Positions 17,421-25,819 of a stretch of 36,003 nt of DNA are shown one piece after another (positions within the stretch are counted from its first letter, which is position 1; every line of letters starts with the position of its first letter). The stretch lies in NCBI GenBank assembly GCA_003153775.1, contig PMBI01000094.1, forward strand, positions 34,956 to 70,958, given 5' to 3'. Under the pieces are notes generated by a model that worked only from the letters and a program-made list of their open reading frames with translations, was not told where the DNA came from and made no database searches. The position numbers and the translations under genes are program-made. Source of the DNA: Syntrophaceae bacterium (GTDB taxonomy: Bacteria; Desulfobacterota; Syntrophia; Syntrophales; UBA2185).

Positions 17421-17500
17421 AAGCTACGGAGAATCTTCGATTCTTAAGGAATGGACGTTCGTCATTCGCTCGCTTACCGCGCAGCAAGCTACGGGGGAAT
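17421..17500. repeat. Imperfect direct repeat, REP-like
   Basis: AAGCTACGGAGAAT (17421-17434) recurs as AAGCTACGGGGGAAT (17486-17500). Between them lie a hairpin AGAATC-TTC-GATTCT and a CGCTCGCT word that recurs just after. On the minus strand the second copy reads CCCCCGTAGCTTGCTGCGCGG, an imperfect GC-rich stem typical of dispersed intergenic repeats. Confidence 0.35.
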
Positions 17501-17553
17501 GCGCTCGCTATCGAATTCAAGTTTACAGTGTTTATAGGAGCGCAATAACGACA

Positions 17554-17582
17554 TTGACAGTCAGCCCCCTGTGTTCTATATT
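17554..17582 (+). promoter_or_regulatory. Near-consensus sigma70 promoter for clpS-clpA
   Basis: A perfect TTGACA, a 17-nt spacer and TATATT place transcription start near 17589, 50 nt before the clpS ATG. This is one of the two best promoters in the window. Confidence 0.75.
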
Positions 17583-17638
17583 ATGTATACAAAGATAACT
17601 AAAAGGCAAACGGCTGATGTGCAGTTCGAGGGTTTGAT

Positions 17639-17962
17639 ATGTCGAAATATCGTGATCCTGATTCAATGGATGACAGGGATGTCAAGTTAGATCCTGATGC
17701 GGTCCTTCAAGAACCAAAGATGTATCGGGTTCTACTTCATAATGATCATTATACGACAATGGAGTTTGTCGTCGAAGTTCTGATACTTGTGTTCCATAAG
17801 CCGGCGGCGGAGGCCACCAAAATCATGCTCGACGTCCACAAGAAAGGGGCAGGTGCATGTGGTGTTTATACCTACGATATCGCCGCTACGAAGGTAGCCC
17901 AGGTGCATACGATGGCGAAATTAAGAGAATTCCCTCTGAAATGTTCATTGGAAGAGGCCTGA
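17639..17962 (+). CDS. clpS: ClpS, ClpA adaptor / N-degron recognin
   Basis: A 107-residue protein of the usual ClpS length. A flexible N-terminal arm leads into the core KMYRVLLHNDHYTTMEFVVEVL (about 28-49), which carries the conserved Asn-Asp that grips the alpha-amino group of N-degrons and the Met gate. VHKKGAGACGVYTYDIAATKVAQV holds the conserved His of the binding pocket and the family's second half. The position after HND is His instead of the common Asp. ClpS delivers proteins with Leu, Phe, Tyr or Trp at the N-terminus to ClpAP. It is separated by 15 nt from clpA and has its own strong promoter. Confidence 0.95.
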   Translation: MSKYRDPDSMDDRDVKLDPDAVLQEPKMYRVLLHNDHYTTMEFVVEVLILVFHKPAAEATKIMLDVHKKGAGACGVYTYDIAATKVAQVHTMAKLREFPLKCSLEEA

Positions 17963-17977
17963 CCGACAGGGGGAATA

Positions 17978-20257
17978 ATGAAGATAAGTGAAAGTCTGAA
18001 TCAAATCATCATGGCTGCGTATGCCGAGGCCAATACGCGCTCTCATGAGTTTGTAACGCCGGAGCACCTTCTTTATGCCGCGCTTTTCTTTGATGATGGG
18101 TCTGACATCGTACAAAGATGCGGGGGCGATCCGGAACATCTAAAAAGAGTGTTGGCAAAGCATCTGCGTGAGGGCAATCCGGTTGTGGAGGGAGCTCAAT
18201 CCGTCCAGTCGCTGGGTTTTCAAAATGTCTTGGAGCGCGCGGTATGGCATACGACCTCTGCGCAGAAAGATATTGTCGAATTGGGAGATGTTCTGGTTTC
18301 TATTCTTGATGAAAAAGGGTCCTATGCTTCATTCTTCCTGAAGAAAGAGGGCATCACTCGACTTTCCCTGCTTAACTATATCTCTCACGGAGTCTCCGTT
18401 ATTCCCGATACGACGGAAGTGCAAAGGCGGGATAAGAAGCGGGAGGAAAGTGAGACTGAGCAGGAGTCCAAGGAAAAGGATACTGATCAAAGCAAAATAC
18501 TAAAGTCATTCACGATAGAACTGACGGCGAAGGCGAAAGCAGGGGAGATGGATCCCCTGATCGGCAGGGAGGATGTGCTCGAGCGGACCATCCAGGTCCT
18601 TTGCCGGCGATATAAGAACAACCCCGTCCATGTCGGTGAGCCGGGAGTGGGAAAAACGGCCATAACGGAAGGGCTGGCGCAGCTCATTGCCGGCGGGAAT
18701 GTCCCAAAGCGCCTGAAGGATTCGAAGATTTACGCCTTGGACATGGGCGCCATAATTGCCGGCACCAGATTCAGGGGTGATTTCGAAGAGCGCATGAAGC
18801 GCGTAATAGCTGAACTTCAGAGACAGGAAAAAACAATCCTCTTCATTGATGAGATTCATAATATCGTTGGCGCCGGGGCTGTTTCAGGGGGATCCCTCGA
18901 TGCTTCGAATATCCTGAAACCGGCGCTCGCTTCCGGCAAACTCCGGTGTATCGGCTCCACTACATATGACGAGTACCGTAAGTATTTTGAGAAGGATGGA
19001 GCCCTTTCGCGCCGGTTCCAAAAGATCGAGATAATGGAACCGACAACGGACGACACCGTGAAGATTCTTGAGGGCATCAAGAAAAGGTACGAAGAATACC
19101 ATCGCGTATCATATACGGAAGACGCCATCCGCGCGGCAGCGGAATTATCCGATAAGTATATCAATGACCGGAGGCTACCCGATAAGGCTATCGATGTGAT
19201 CGATGAAGCCGGCGCCTTGGCTAATATGAAGGATGCCGATGAGGGTATAGAGAAGGTGGTCGATATTCATAATATCGAAGCGGTGATTGCAAAAATCGCG
19301 AGAATTCCGGAAAAGAGTGTTTCTTCGTCGGAGTTGGACAGGCTTAAGGATCTGGAGGCAAGTCTCAAAAGCAGGATCTTCGGGCAGGATAAGGCGATTG
19401 GGCTGGTCGTGGAGGCAATCAAGCGTTCACGTGCAGGTTTCCGCGAGCCCCACAAACCCATAGCCTCCCTCTTATTTGTGGGACCAACGGGTGTGGGAAA
19501 GACCGAACTGGCGCGGCAGTTGGCGCTGACTCTCGATGTGCCGCTGAACCGCTACGATATGAGTGAATATCAGGAAAAGCACACCGTTGCAAAGTTTGTG
19601 GGAGCGCCCCCGGGGTATGTGGGTTACGAAGAGGGGGGCCTACTCACTGAAGCAATCAGGAAAAATCCCCATTCCGTCCTGCTCCTTGATGAGATCGAGA
19701 AGGCTCATGCCGATATTTTCAATACATTGCTGCAGGTCATGGACTACGCGACATTGACGGATAACAACGGAAAGAAAGCCGATTTTCGCAATGTCGTCGT
19801 ACTAATGACATCTAATGCCGGTGCGCGGGAGATCGGCAGGCAGATGATCGGATTCGAGGCTAAAAGCGTCAACAGCGACGCCGTATTTACGGCCGTGGAC
19901 AAGATCTTTTCGCCTGAGTTCCGAAACCGTCTTGATGGGGTTGTTAACTTCAACGGCCTTACCCACGAGGTCGTGCTTATGATTGTAAAAAAGGCGATCG
20001 GCGAATTCGCAGTTCAATTGCGGGAGAAGAACGTGAATCTTCAGGTTACCGACCTGTGTTACGAATGGCTTGCTGGCAAAGGCTACTCCGAGGAGTTCGG
20101 AGCAAGAGAGATCGCCCGTCTGATTCAGGACAAGGTAAAACGGTTTTTTGTGGACGAGGTGCTTTTCGGGAAACTGCAAAAGGGCGGTATTGCCCTCGTG
20201 GATATGGAATGTGATGACGTCGTCGTCCGTGTCCTTGAAGAATGCGAGGTTGCTTAG
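17978..20257 (+). CDS. clpA: ClpA, ATP-dependent Clp protease ATPase subunit
   Basis: A 759-residue class I Clp/Hsp100 unfoldase, the standard ClpA length. It has the N-terminal Clp repeat domain that docks ClpS (1-140), a charged linker (about 148-173), AAA-1 with Walker A GEPGVGKT (220-227) and Walker B ILFIDEIH (287-294), and AAA-2 with GPTGVGKT near 504 and [10 protein letters not shown]. The IGF tripeptide around 623-625 (RQMIGFEAK) is the loop that docks on ClpP. There is no ClpB-type middle coiled-coil. AGGGGG lies nine bases before the ATG, and it is cotranscribed with clpS. clpP itself is not in the window. Confidence 0.96.
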   Translation: MKISESLNQIIMAAYAEANTRSHEFVTPEHLLYAALFFDDGSDIVQRCGGDPEHLKRVLAKHLREGNPVVEGAQSVQSLGFQNVLERAVWHTTSAQKDIVELGDVLVSILDEKGSYASFFLKKEGITRLSLLNYISHGVSVIPDTTEVQRRDKKREESETEQESKEKDTDQSKILKSFTIELTAKAKAGEMDPLIGREDVLERTIQVLCRRYKNNPVHVGEPGVGKTAITEGLAQLIAGGNVPKRLKDSKIYALDMGAIIAGTRFRGDFEERMKRVIAELQRQEKTILFIDEIHNIVGAGAVSGGSLDASNILKPALASGKLRCIGSTTYDEYRKYFEKDGALSRRFQKIEIMEPTTDDTVKILEGIKKRYEEYHRVSYTEDAIRAAAELSDKYINDRRLPDKAIDVIDEAGALANMKDADEGIEKVVDIHNIEAVIAKIARIPEKSVSSSELDRLKDLEASLKSRIFGQDKAIGLVVEAIKRSRAGFREPHKPIASLLFVGPTGVGKTELARQLALTLDVPLNRYDMSEYQEKHTVAKFVGAPPGYVGYEEGGLLTEAIRKNPHSVLLLDEIEKAHADIFNTLLQVMDYATLTDNNGKKADFRNVVVLMTSNAGAREIGRQMIGFEAKSVNSDAVFTAVDKIFSPEFRNRLDGVVNFNGLTHEVVLMIVKKAIGEFAVQLREKNVNLQVTDLCYEWLAGKGYSEEFGAREIARLIQDKVKRFFVDEVLFGKLQKGGIALVDMECDDVVVRVLEECEVA

Positions 20258-20358
20258 CTGCTGCTCGAAGAACATATTTTCTTTTGCCAAAACCTCAGCG
20301 TCATGGCTTAACGTCTCGTGGTGCCAAAAGTGCTATGGGAGTTCGGTGCTAAAATTCC

Positions 20359-21069
20359 ATGCCGATTTTTCGACTGGTTGACGAAGTAATCTTTCCTCCC
20401 ATTGATCTGACATCGGGAAATGGCATCCTTGCAGTTGGCGGCGACCTTTTGCCGCAGAGACTGATTGCCGCCTACAGTGAGGGCATTTTCCCATGGTATT
20501 CGGAAGGCGAGCCCATCATCTGGTGGTCTCCCGACCCGCGATTCATATTATTCCTAAACGAACTCAGGGTCTCGCGAAGCATGATGAAAGTGCTGCGGCG
20601 GGGGACCTTTCGAATTACGTATGATCAAAAATTTCGTGAAGTCGTTCTGTCGTGTCAAGGATTGCGGAGGAAACAGAAGGGCACCTGGATTACGGATGAC
20701 ATGCTTGAGGCATACTGCAAGCTGCATGAGCTTGGAATTGCCCATTCCGCAGAGGCCTGGCATGAGGGACAACTCGTCGGCGGCATCTACGGCGTTTCGC
20801 TCGGGCGGTGCTTTTTCGGCGAGTCCATGTTTTCCATTATGAGCAACGCATCAAAGGCGGCGTTGATCAATCTGGTTCACAAATTAGAGGAACTCAAATT
20901 TGCGTTCCTGGATTGCCAGGTTTATACGGCCCACATGGAAAGCCTGGGCGCTCGCTTCATTTCCCGCGGTAAGTTCATGGGTCTTCTAAAATCAGGGTTG
21001 GAACATGAGACCATGCAGGGCAATTGGGGAGTCATGCCGGAGTTCAGAGACGGTAAGGCAGTTTCGTAA
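20359..21069 (+). CDS. aat: Leucyl/phenylalanyl-tRNA-protein transferase
   Basis: A 236-residue enzyme with all the family's landmarks: GILAVGGDLLPQRLIAAYSEGIFPW (23-47), IIWWSPDPRFIL, KGTWITDDMLEAY, GGIYGVSLGRCFFGESMFS (about 142-160) and LDCQVYTAHMESLGA (about 190-204). It transfers Leu or Phe from charged tRNA to proteins beginning with Arg or Lys, creating primary N-degrons for ClpS-ClpAP. It lies 101 nt after clpA with no terminator seen between and a weak ribosome-binding region, so it probably shares the clp transcript. The DCQ...SLGA and GIFPW motifs leave little doubt. Confidence 0.96.
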   Translation: MPIFRLVDEVIFPPIDLTSGNGILAVGGDLLPQRLIAAYSEGIFPWYSEGEPIIWWSPDPRFILFLNELRVSRSMMKVLRRGTFRITYDQKFREVVLSCQGLRRKQKGTWITDDMLEAYCKLHELGIAHSAEAWHEGQLVGGIYGVSLGRCFFGESMFSIMSNASKAALINLVHKLEELKFAFLDCQVYTAHMESLGARFISRGKFMGLLKSGLEHETMQGNWGVMPEFRDGKAVS

Positions 21070-21117
21070 AAGCGGCAGTCGCACGTGGAAACTCGCGTTT
21101 CTCGTCGAGCGCCATCA

Positions 21118-22335
21118 TTAACTCTGTTCTTGAATCCTCACTGCTTCCTTCGGTGGTGCGGAACTGCCAGGGTCATCCTTCAGCCAATTCTGGATTATTA
21201 TCCGGCAGTCGTCGCCGGCATCATCATAGAAACAGATGATTTTTCTTTCACGGACGGCATTTTCGACGGAGTCGGATGCATGTGCGGCGTTCTGCAGAAT
21301 GTTCTGGCCGAAATCAGAACGGATAGTGCCTTCTGCGGCTATTGCGGGATCGGTCACGCCCAGGCGCTCGCGGATTGTCTCAACTGCGCTGGGGCCGCGG
21401 TAAAGCAGTGCCAACGCGCGGTGTTCTCCGGGCTTGTTGCGGTCGGAAGGCGACACATTTTCCGGATCAAGACCGGTCATATATTTTACGATCTGGGAAA
21501 ACTCGTACAGAGAATTTTTCTCGTTGATGACTTCAGCCATGGCGTCGTATTCTTCATCTGTTATCTGAAAATTGAACAGGCCCTCCATTCCTTGCTTGAG
21601 CTGGGCTGTGATCCGCGGCTTCAGTTTCTTCTTGAAGACGCCTCGTAGGAAGCCATAGAACTCCTCACCCTGGGCCGCGCTCATGCGGATCATCCGGGCG
21701 CCGACAATCCGAAGGCCGGTCTTGGAAAACATGTCGATCATATTTCCCGGTCGGACGGAATGCTTGAAGAAATTGTCGGGCTTCAGGATGACCAGGGTTG
21801 TTTCTCCTGCGGAGCATTCGTCGTAGATGCCGGAGTCGCTAAATCCGAGCTCAGCAAAAAGCTCGAGATTATTCTTTGCATATTCAAGATTTGTCGGGAG
21901 CAGGACAGCCGGCTCGAAATACCGGACCGTTCCGTCAGGCGTGGTGACGTAGTCGCTGTAGGTCCCGCGAATGGTTCCGCGAATGGCTTCCGATTCTGCC
22001 GCCGTTGTCAGTTCACCAACTACGTCGTAAATGCGCTCCACGGCGTCTTTCCCTTCGAAAAGAAGAAACAGACAGCGATTATCCTGTCTATGAATATTTT
22101 CACGCCGCAGGTTCTGATCGATGTAATCGACGAGGGCTTTACCTACGGCAGGCGAGATGCTCAGACTCTTCACGCGCCTTATATATTCATCTACAAAAGC
22201 ATCGGACGGCCGCATCATGCGAATGCCGACCAGGTCGCAGCCGGAAAGAGACATGAGTCTCGCTATGATGTTGCCGGTTCTTGACTTTATGAGGCTGTAT
22301 GGTGTGATAACTACGTATGTCAATTCGGTTGTCAT
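21118..22335 (-). CDS. Tandem nucleoside diphosphate kinase-like protein
   Basis: A 405-residue protein of two NDK-like domains; ordinary NDK is about 140 residues. The second domain (about 178-370) starts TLVILKPDNFFK and ends EGTIRSDFGQNILQNAAHASDSVENA, with the phospho-accepting His at 352, but carries an insertion of some 50 residues (about 230-305). The first domain (about 5-165) keeps VVITPYSLIK, GKDAVERI and AIRGTIRGTYSDY, but the position of the catalytic His is Leu145 (in EPAVLLP), so it should be inactive. A final disordered tail follows. A regulatory or nucleotide-sensing role is as plausible as NTP synthesis. CAGGAAA precedes the ATG; a strong promoter lies upstream. Confidence 0.8.
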   Translation of the reverse strand: MTTELTYVVITPYSLIKSRTGNIIARLMSLSGCDLVGIRMMRPSDAFVDEYIRRVKSLSISPAVGKALVDYIDQNLRRENIHRQDNRCLFLLFEGKDAVERIYDVVGELTTAAESEAIRGTIRGTYSDYVTTPDGTVRYFEPAVLLPTNLEYAKNNLELFAELGFSDSGIYDECSAGETTLVILKPDNFFKHSVRPGNMIDMFSKTGLRIVGARMIRMSAAQGEEFYGFLRGVFKKKLKPRITAQLKQGMEGLFNFQITDEEYDAMAEVINEKNSLYEFSQIVKYMTGLDPENVSPSDRNKPGEHRALALLYRGPSAVETIRERLGVTDPAIAAEGTIRSDFGQNILQNAAHASDSVENAVRERKIICFYDDAGDDCRIIIQNWLKDDPGSSAPPKEAVRIQEQS

Positions 22336-22376
22336 ATATCGATTTCCTGTATACTTGAGAGAAATCTCCTTTTTTT

Positions 22377-22405
22377 TATATAAAACGATTGCAATCGGAT
22401 GTCAA
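22377..22405 (-). promoter_or_regulatory. Near-consensus sigma70 promoter for the tandem-NDK gene
   Basis: On the minus strand a perfect TTGACA (22405-22400), a 17-nt spacer and TATATA (22382-22377) put the start near 22370, about 35 nt before the ATG. Confidence 0.75.
22386..22397. promoter_or_regulatory. 12-bp palindrome in the promoter spacer, probable operator
   Basis: CGATTGCAATCG is a perfect palindrome lying entirely between the -35 and -10 hexamers of the NDK-gene promoter, the classic position for a repressor or MerR-type regulator. The regulator is unknown. Confidence 0.45.
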
Positions 22406-22430
22406 CGGCAAAGAATTCGAAACAGGGCCG

Positions 22431-22448
22431 AGCTCTCATTAGAGAGCA
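22431..22448 (-). terminator. Hairpin after the amgK-like gene
   Basis: GCTCTC-ATTA-GAGAGC is a perfect 6-bp stem with a 4-nt loop, 42 nt past the amgK stop on the minus strand. Only a weak T-rich stretch follows. It may separate the cell-wall salvage genes from the NDK gene. Confidence 0.35.
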
Positions 22449-22469
22449 TCTATCAGGAGGATTGTCTCT

Positions 22470-22517
22470 ATGAAGGGATTATCCGGTACTCATGATATAC
22501 GGCCGAGAGACCGCTGA
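22470..22517 (+). pseudogene. 15-codon ORF resembling the start of histidyl-tRNA synthetase
   Basis: A strong AGGAGG ribosome-binding site is followed by ATG and the peptide MKGLSGTHDIRPRDR, then stop. The GTHDI motif resembles the conserved N-terminal RGTxDILP of HisS/HisZ. It overlaps the last codons of the amgK-like gene on the other strand. It may be a relic, a leader peptide or chance. Confidence 0.2.
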
Positions 22518-23581
22518 CACTTCATGGCCAGATTTTTCAGCAATGGCAGACGTTTTGCGCGGGAAGCGCTGTCAACGAGATTTGCGACGCCCCTCGGAAT
22601 GTGGGCGAGAAATTCCGCAAGGCCGCTCTTCAACCCGAGGAATCCGTAAGCGCCGAGGGCCTGCATGAGGCGCTGTGACGATGCGTCACGGAATCTATCC
22701 TGAAATCCCGGCCAGTCGGTTCTCAGAATATTCGTCTTAACCTGCGAGCCCGTGATGACCTTATCGCCGGAGGGTGTATAGTTCTGCGACTTATCTGTGT
22801 CGCCGCTAGCCGGAAGCTGGTAGTAATATAAAAGCAGCTCCATACGTTCATTCTCCGGCAGAAGGACATAGGGATCGTAGAGCAGTGATCCGAGGTCGTA
22901 AAATAGATTGCCGAAGCGCATGCCCTGAAAGTCTATGAATACCGGCCGGTCATTGCATATCATCACGTTCTGAGACTGCAGATCTCTGTGCACGAGGGTC
23001 GGTTTTACATCTTCGAGACGCGCCGAGAGGCTCGTTAGTTCGTCCTCTAAATCGTTCGCATCCGATGGATCGAGCTTGATGCGGCAGACGCCGTGTACAA
23101 AATTCTCGAGGAAGTAATCGCGCTCCCATCGGTAAAGGTCGGAACTGAATCCTTCCATTAAGGGTACTTTATCGAAGGGGAAATCTTCGGCCGGAAAGGC
23201 ATGGAGTCTGTATGCGACGGAGAGTGTCGCGCGGTAATAGGCACTTCTTCTTGTCCGCGATTCATTCCAGCAGGAGCGGAGATCTCTGTCTCCCAGGTCT
23301 TCCATGACAATGAAGCCCTTGAGAGGATCGTGTGCCATGATCCGGGGGACGGGGACATGGATTGTGAGGAGGAAGTCGGCAATCGCTGCATAGTAGCCGT
23401 TCTCCTTGCGAGCTTGATCGTAACACATGGAGACGACAGAGCCGTGACCTTCATATCTGATCCGGTGGAAAGACCTGCCTGACCCACGTTTGGCCAAAGG
23501 CATGCTCGTCAGTGCATCTGAGCTTCCAAGCCCGAGTGCCTGGCGCACGAATCTGAGCATTTCATCATTAAGGTGCGTCAT
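22490..23581 (-). CDS. amgK: AmgK-like sugar kinase (N-acetylmuramate anomeric kinase), aminoglycoside phosphotransferase fold
   Basis: A 363-residue cytoplasmic kinase of the APH fold. It shows RGSGRSFHRIRYEG (nucleotide loop, about 32-45), IVMEDLGDRDL (91-101), the catalytic Brenner loop LVHRDLQSQNVM (196-207; Asp200, Asn205) and FIDFQGMRFGNLFYDLGSLLYDP with the metal-binding Asp217, the last stretch being characteristic of AmgK. AmgK phosphorylates MurNAc (and GlcNAc) at C1 in the salvage route that bypasses MurA. A MurU-like nucleotidyltransferase gene lies 87 nt upstream on the same strand, the known partner, which supports the assignment. A segment near 255-275 (SGDTDKSQNYTPSGDK) looks like an extra loop. 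Confidence 0.8.
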   Translation of the reverse strand: MTHLNDEMLRFVRQALGLGSSDALTSMPLAKRGSGRSFHRIRYEGHGSVVSMCYDQARKENGYYAAIADFLLTIHVPVPRIMAHDPLKGFIVMEDLGDRDLRSCWNESRTRRSAYYRATLSVAYRLHAFPAEDFPFDKVPLMEGFSSDLYRWERDYFLENFVHGVCRIKLDPSDANDLEDELTSLSARLEDVKPTLVHRDLQSQNVMICNDRPVFIDFQGMRFGNLFYDLGSLLYDPYVLLPENERMELLLYYYQLPASGDTDKSQNYTPSGDKVITGSQVKTNILRTDWPGFQDRFRDASSQRLMQALGAYGFLGLKSGLAEFLAHIPRGVANLVDSASRAKRLPLLKNLAMKCQRSLGRIS

Positions 23582-23668
23582 TCTTCTCTAAAATACTCCA
23601 TGAGATTTAATTTTTCTGATCCGATTTAGTTCTTCCTGGTCAAATGGTGTTGCGATGAAGGTCCGCCC

Positions 23669-24391
23669 CTACCTCTGTCCCCCGAGCATCGCATTTATTT
23701 TTTCATATTCTGCTACGGATCCGATATCATACCAGCGGCCTTCATCAATGATTATCCCAGCCACCGATCCAGGCTGTTCCTTGATCATGCTGATGAAGAT
23801 AGGGACAACCGATTCCGTGCGGCCCGCTCTCAGGCGTCGGAGAAAGATTTTCTCCACGATATAGATGCCCGTAAAAAGACAGCTCGTAACGCCTTTGTCG
23901 CCCAGTGTATGCCGCAGATCGCATATCTCGCCTTCGGCATTCAGATTGACGTTCAAAGGGGAGCCGCTGCTTCTGAGAGCCAGGGTAACTTCCTTCCTCT
24001 TCGCATAGTGTTCATCGATGAGATGAGCAAGCGGCAGGTCCGTAAAGGTGTCGCCATTGTAAACGAGGATCGTTTCGTCGTCAGCAAGGAGATCTTCGAT
24101 GTTCTTTATGCCGCCTGCGGTATCGAGAAGCACGGGTTCATGGCGGAAAATCATGGGGACTCCCCGCCATTGCCGATCCGGGAATACCTTATTGTATGAC
24201 CCAGCAAAGTAATGGGTATTGATGATGAAGCGTTCTATGCCGGCTGATATGAGATGATCCATGGCATAGGTAATCATCGGACGTCCGCCTGCGGGCAAGA
24301 GCGGTTTCGGACAGTCGTCTGTTAAAGGGCGCAGGCGGGTTCCCAGGCCGGCGCCGAGAATGAAAGCTGTCTTGATAGATGATTTCCGCAT
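23669..24391 (-). CDS. murU: MurU-like sugar-1-phosphate nucleotidyltransferase
   Basis: A 240-residue enzyme with the nucleotidyltransferase signature GAGLGTRLRPLT (13-24), CPKPLLPAGGRPM (28-39) and the metal-binding VYNGDTF (Asp114). The short length, lacking the GlmU or Rfb C-terminal helix domains, matches MurU, which makes UDP-MurNAc from MurNAc-1-phosphate. The neighbouring amgK-like gene supports this over mannose-1-phosphate guanylyltransferase, which cannot be ruled out from sequence alone. Its ATG lies nine bases after the SpoIID-like gene's TGA, implying one transcript in the order spoIID-like, murU, amgK. Confidence 0.8.
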   Translation of the reverse strand: MRKSSIKTAFILGAGLGTRLRPLTDDCPKPLLPAGGRPMITYAMDHLISAGIERFIINTHYFAGSYNKVFPDRQWRGVPMIFRHEPVLLDTAGGIKNIEDLLADDETILVYNGDTFTDLPLAHLIDEHYAKRKEVTLALRSSGSPLNVNLNAEGEICDLRHTLGDKGVTSCLFTGIYIVEKIFLRRLRAGRTESVVPIFISMIKEQPGSVAGIIIDEGRWYDIGSVAEYEKINAMLGGQR

Positions 24392-24400
24392 AGTCTTTCT

Positions 24401-25732
24401 TCAGTAGAGTTTCTGAAGCTCCGCACCACAAAAGTAGTGTTTCAAGATGGATTCGGCGGTGAAGCCTTTAAGAGCCATTACTGCCGCCCCTATCTGGCAT
24501 AAACCGACGCCATGTCCCCATCCGGCGCCGTGCAGGATAAAGCGGACTGGAAAGCCGGATGTATCATTCTCCGCAGATACGACAAAGGCGCTGCTGTACA
24601 GATGGCTCCGGGAAAGCCAGCGGCGGATCTCAAGTTCCTTGCCTATGGTCAGGGTTCTTTTCGATCCGGCGATCTTCAGCCTGACTATGCGGCCGGAGGG
24701 GCCCCGCTCAAGGGGAGTGAGGGAAAGGAGATTGCCGAAGTCCATTCCCGATTTCTCACGGATAATCTCCTCCAGCTCTAAGCGTGTATACGTCACCTTC
24801 CAGCGGAAAAAGTCAGTCGTTTCCTGATCGAAGGACGGGAGAATCCGCCGCAGGGTATTTGCGTCTTTGGTATTGCAGTACGCCTCCTGATATCTGAGAA
24901 TCCATTGCCTGGCTTCTTCTTCCGTGCGGATCGGGTCATGAGCGACGGCAGAGTCCGAAACGGACGTGAGATAAGGAACGGTGATATTCTCCCAAGTATT
25001 TGCGAAATTATCAGTGAGACCGCCGCAGGCCTTATGATAGCGGGCATCGCAGATATTGTTGTCATAGACGAGAAACAGGCCGCGCGTCCTCTCAACTGCC
25101 TCCCGGGCGTTTTCGGAGATCATCCGGGTGATACCCTGATACCTCTGGCAATGATCATCCGCACAGACATCGAAAAGTGTGTGGTCAACCCTATGGTAAT
25201 ACCTGACAAACTCTTCAGCTTGCAAGGCCGGGCCGGGCGATTCATTTTCGGTATGTCCTGCATTTCCGATAGTTCGGAGCGTGGACATAAGCCAGCTACG
25301 TGACGCGACTGCGTGGGCCTTGAGGAATTCCGGCGCCGCTTCAGCGCTCATTTCAGAGGAAACGACGCTCGCCAAATAATCTTCCAAAGGAATTATATTG
25401 ATGGCAGTGAGAGTATCATTTTTGTCGCGGATAAGTTTCAGCTCTCCCCGGAATGTTTGCTCCTGTTTTCTTTCCCAGTGAAAATTTACGCCTATCGTCA
25501 CGTCAAGGAGAGCGAAGGTTGCGTTGTCGAGAGGGGCACAGTGGATTTCCTTATCATGGATTATCTCATTTCCCGCAGCATCGGAAAGAATAATGCGACC
25601 CTTCCCCACGCGCGCACTGAACCCTCCGCTGAAACTTGCGGTGCCATTGAGCAGGAACGGGCCTTTCAACGTCCCTGCGACTTCCCTATATGCCTGCAGG
25701 ATGCCTACTTTGAGTATCGGTTCTTTTTCCAT
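24401..25732 (-). CDS. SpoIID/LytB-domain protein, probably cytosolic glycan-strand hydrolase
   Basis: About 443 residues from the ATG at 25732; an upstream in-frame TTG at 25810 would sit almost on the predicted transcription start and is disfavoured. The SpoIID core is clear: IPLEDYLASVVSSEMS (114-129) with the probable catalytic Glu127, FLKAHAVASRSWLM (136-149), FDVCADDHCQRYQG, RYHKACGGLTDNFANTW and the C-terminal HGAGWGHGVGLCQIGA (about 401-416). SpoIID of Bacillus is a lytic transglycosylase for peptide-free glycan. Unlike most members there is no signal peptide or membrane anchor, so the protein should be cytoplasmic. Its position ahead of murU and amgK suggests it trims recovered wall glycans for salvage. 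Confidence 0.8.
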   Translation of the reverse strand: MEKEPILKVGILQAYREVAGTLKGPFLLNGTASFSGGFSARVGKGRIILSDAAGNEIIHDKEIHCAPLDNATFALLDVTIGVNFHWERKQEQTFRGELKLIRDKNDTLTAINIIPLEDYLASVVSSEMSAEAAPEFLKAHAVASRSWLMSTLRTIGNAGHTENESPGPALQAEEFVRYYHRVDHTLFDVCADDHCQRYQGITRMISENAREAVERTRGLFLVYDNNICDARYHKACGGLTDNFANTWENITVPYLTSVSDSAVAHDPIRTEEEARQWILRYQEAYCNTKDANTLRRILPSFDQETTDFFRWKVTYTRLELEEIIREKSGMDFGNLLSLTPLERGPSGRIVRLKIAGSKRTLTIGKELEIRRWLSRSHLYSSAFVVSAENDTSGFPVRFILHGAGWGHGVGLCQIGAAVMALKGFTAESILKHYFCGAELQKLY

Positions 25733-25819
25733 AGCGCGATGAACAGCGGATCGTGTGCCAGCCCGGCCCCAAGGTAATGATGCCTTCCGTTCCTCAATCC
25801 TGTACCTCAAAAGCGGTTT

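Larger units (their letters stand above)
17032..17638. other. 607-bp divergent intergenic region GT2 / clpS
   Basis: The region holds the clpS promoter, an operator-like 15-bp palindrome and a REP-like repeat pair, listed separately. Between 17300 and 17375 several GC-rich stems can form (for example CGGGG at 17349 with CCCCG at 17365), but no riboswitch core I know. No convincing GT2 promoter or additional gene is visible. A short plus-strand frame ending at 17187 overlaps the GT2 start and is not supported. Confidence 0.5.

Noticed and set aside
21085-21648. 187-codon open frame on the plus strand
   Set aside because: It is the complement of the tandem-NDK gene, whose conserved motifs explain the open frame.
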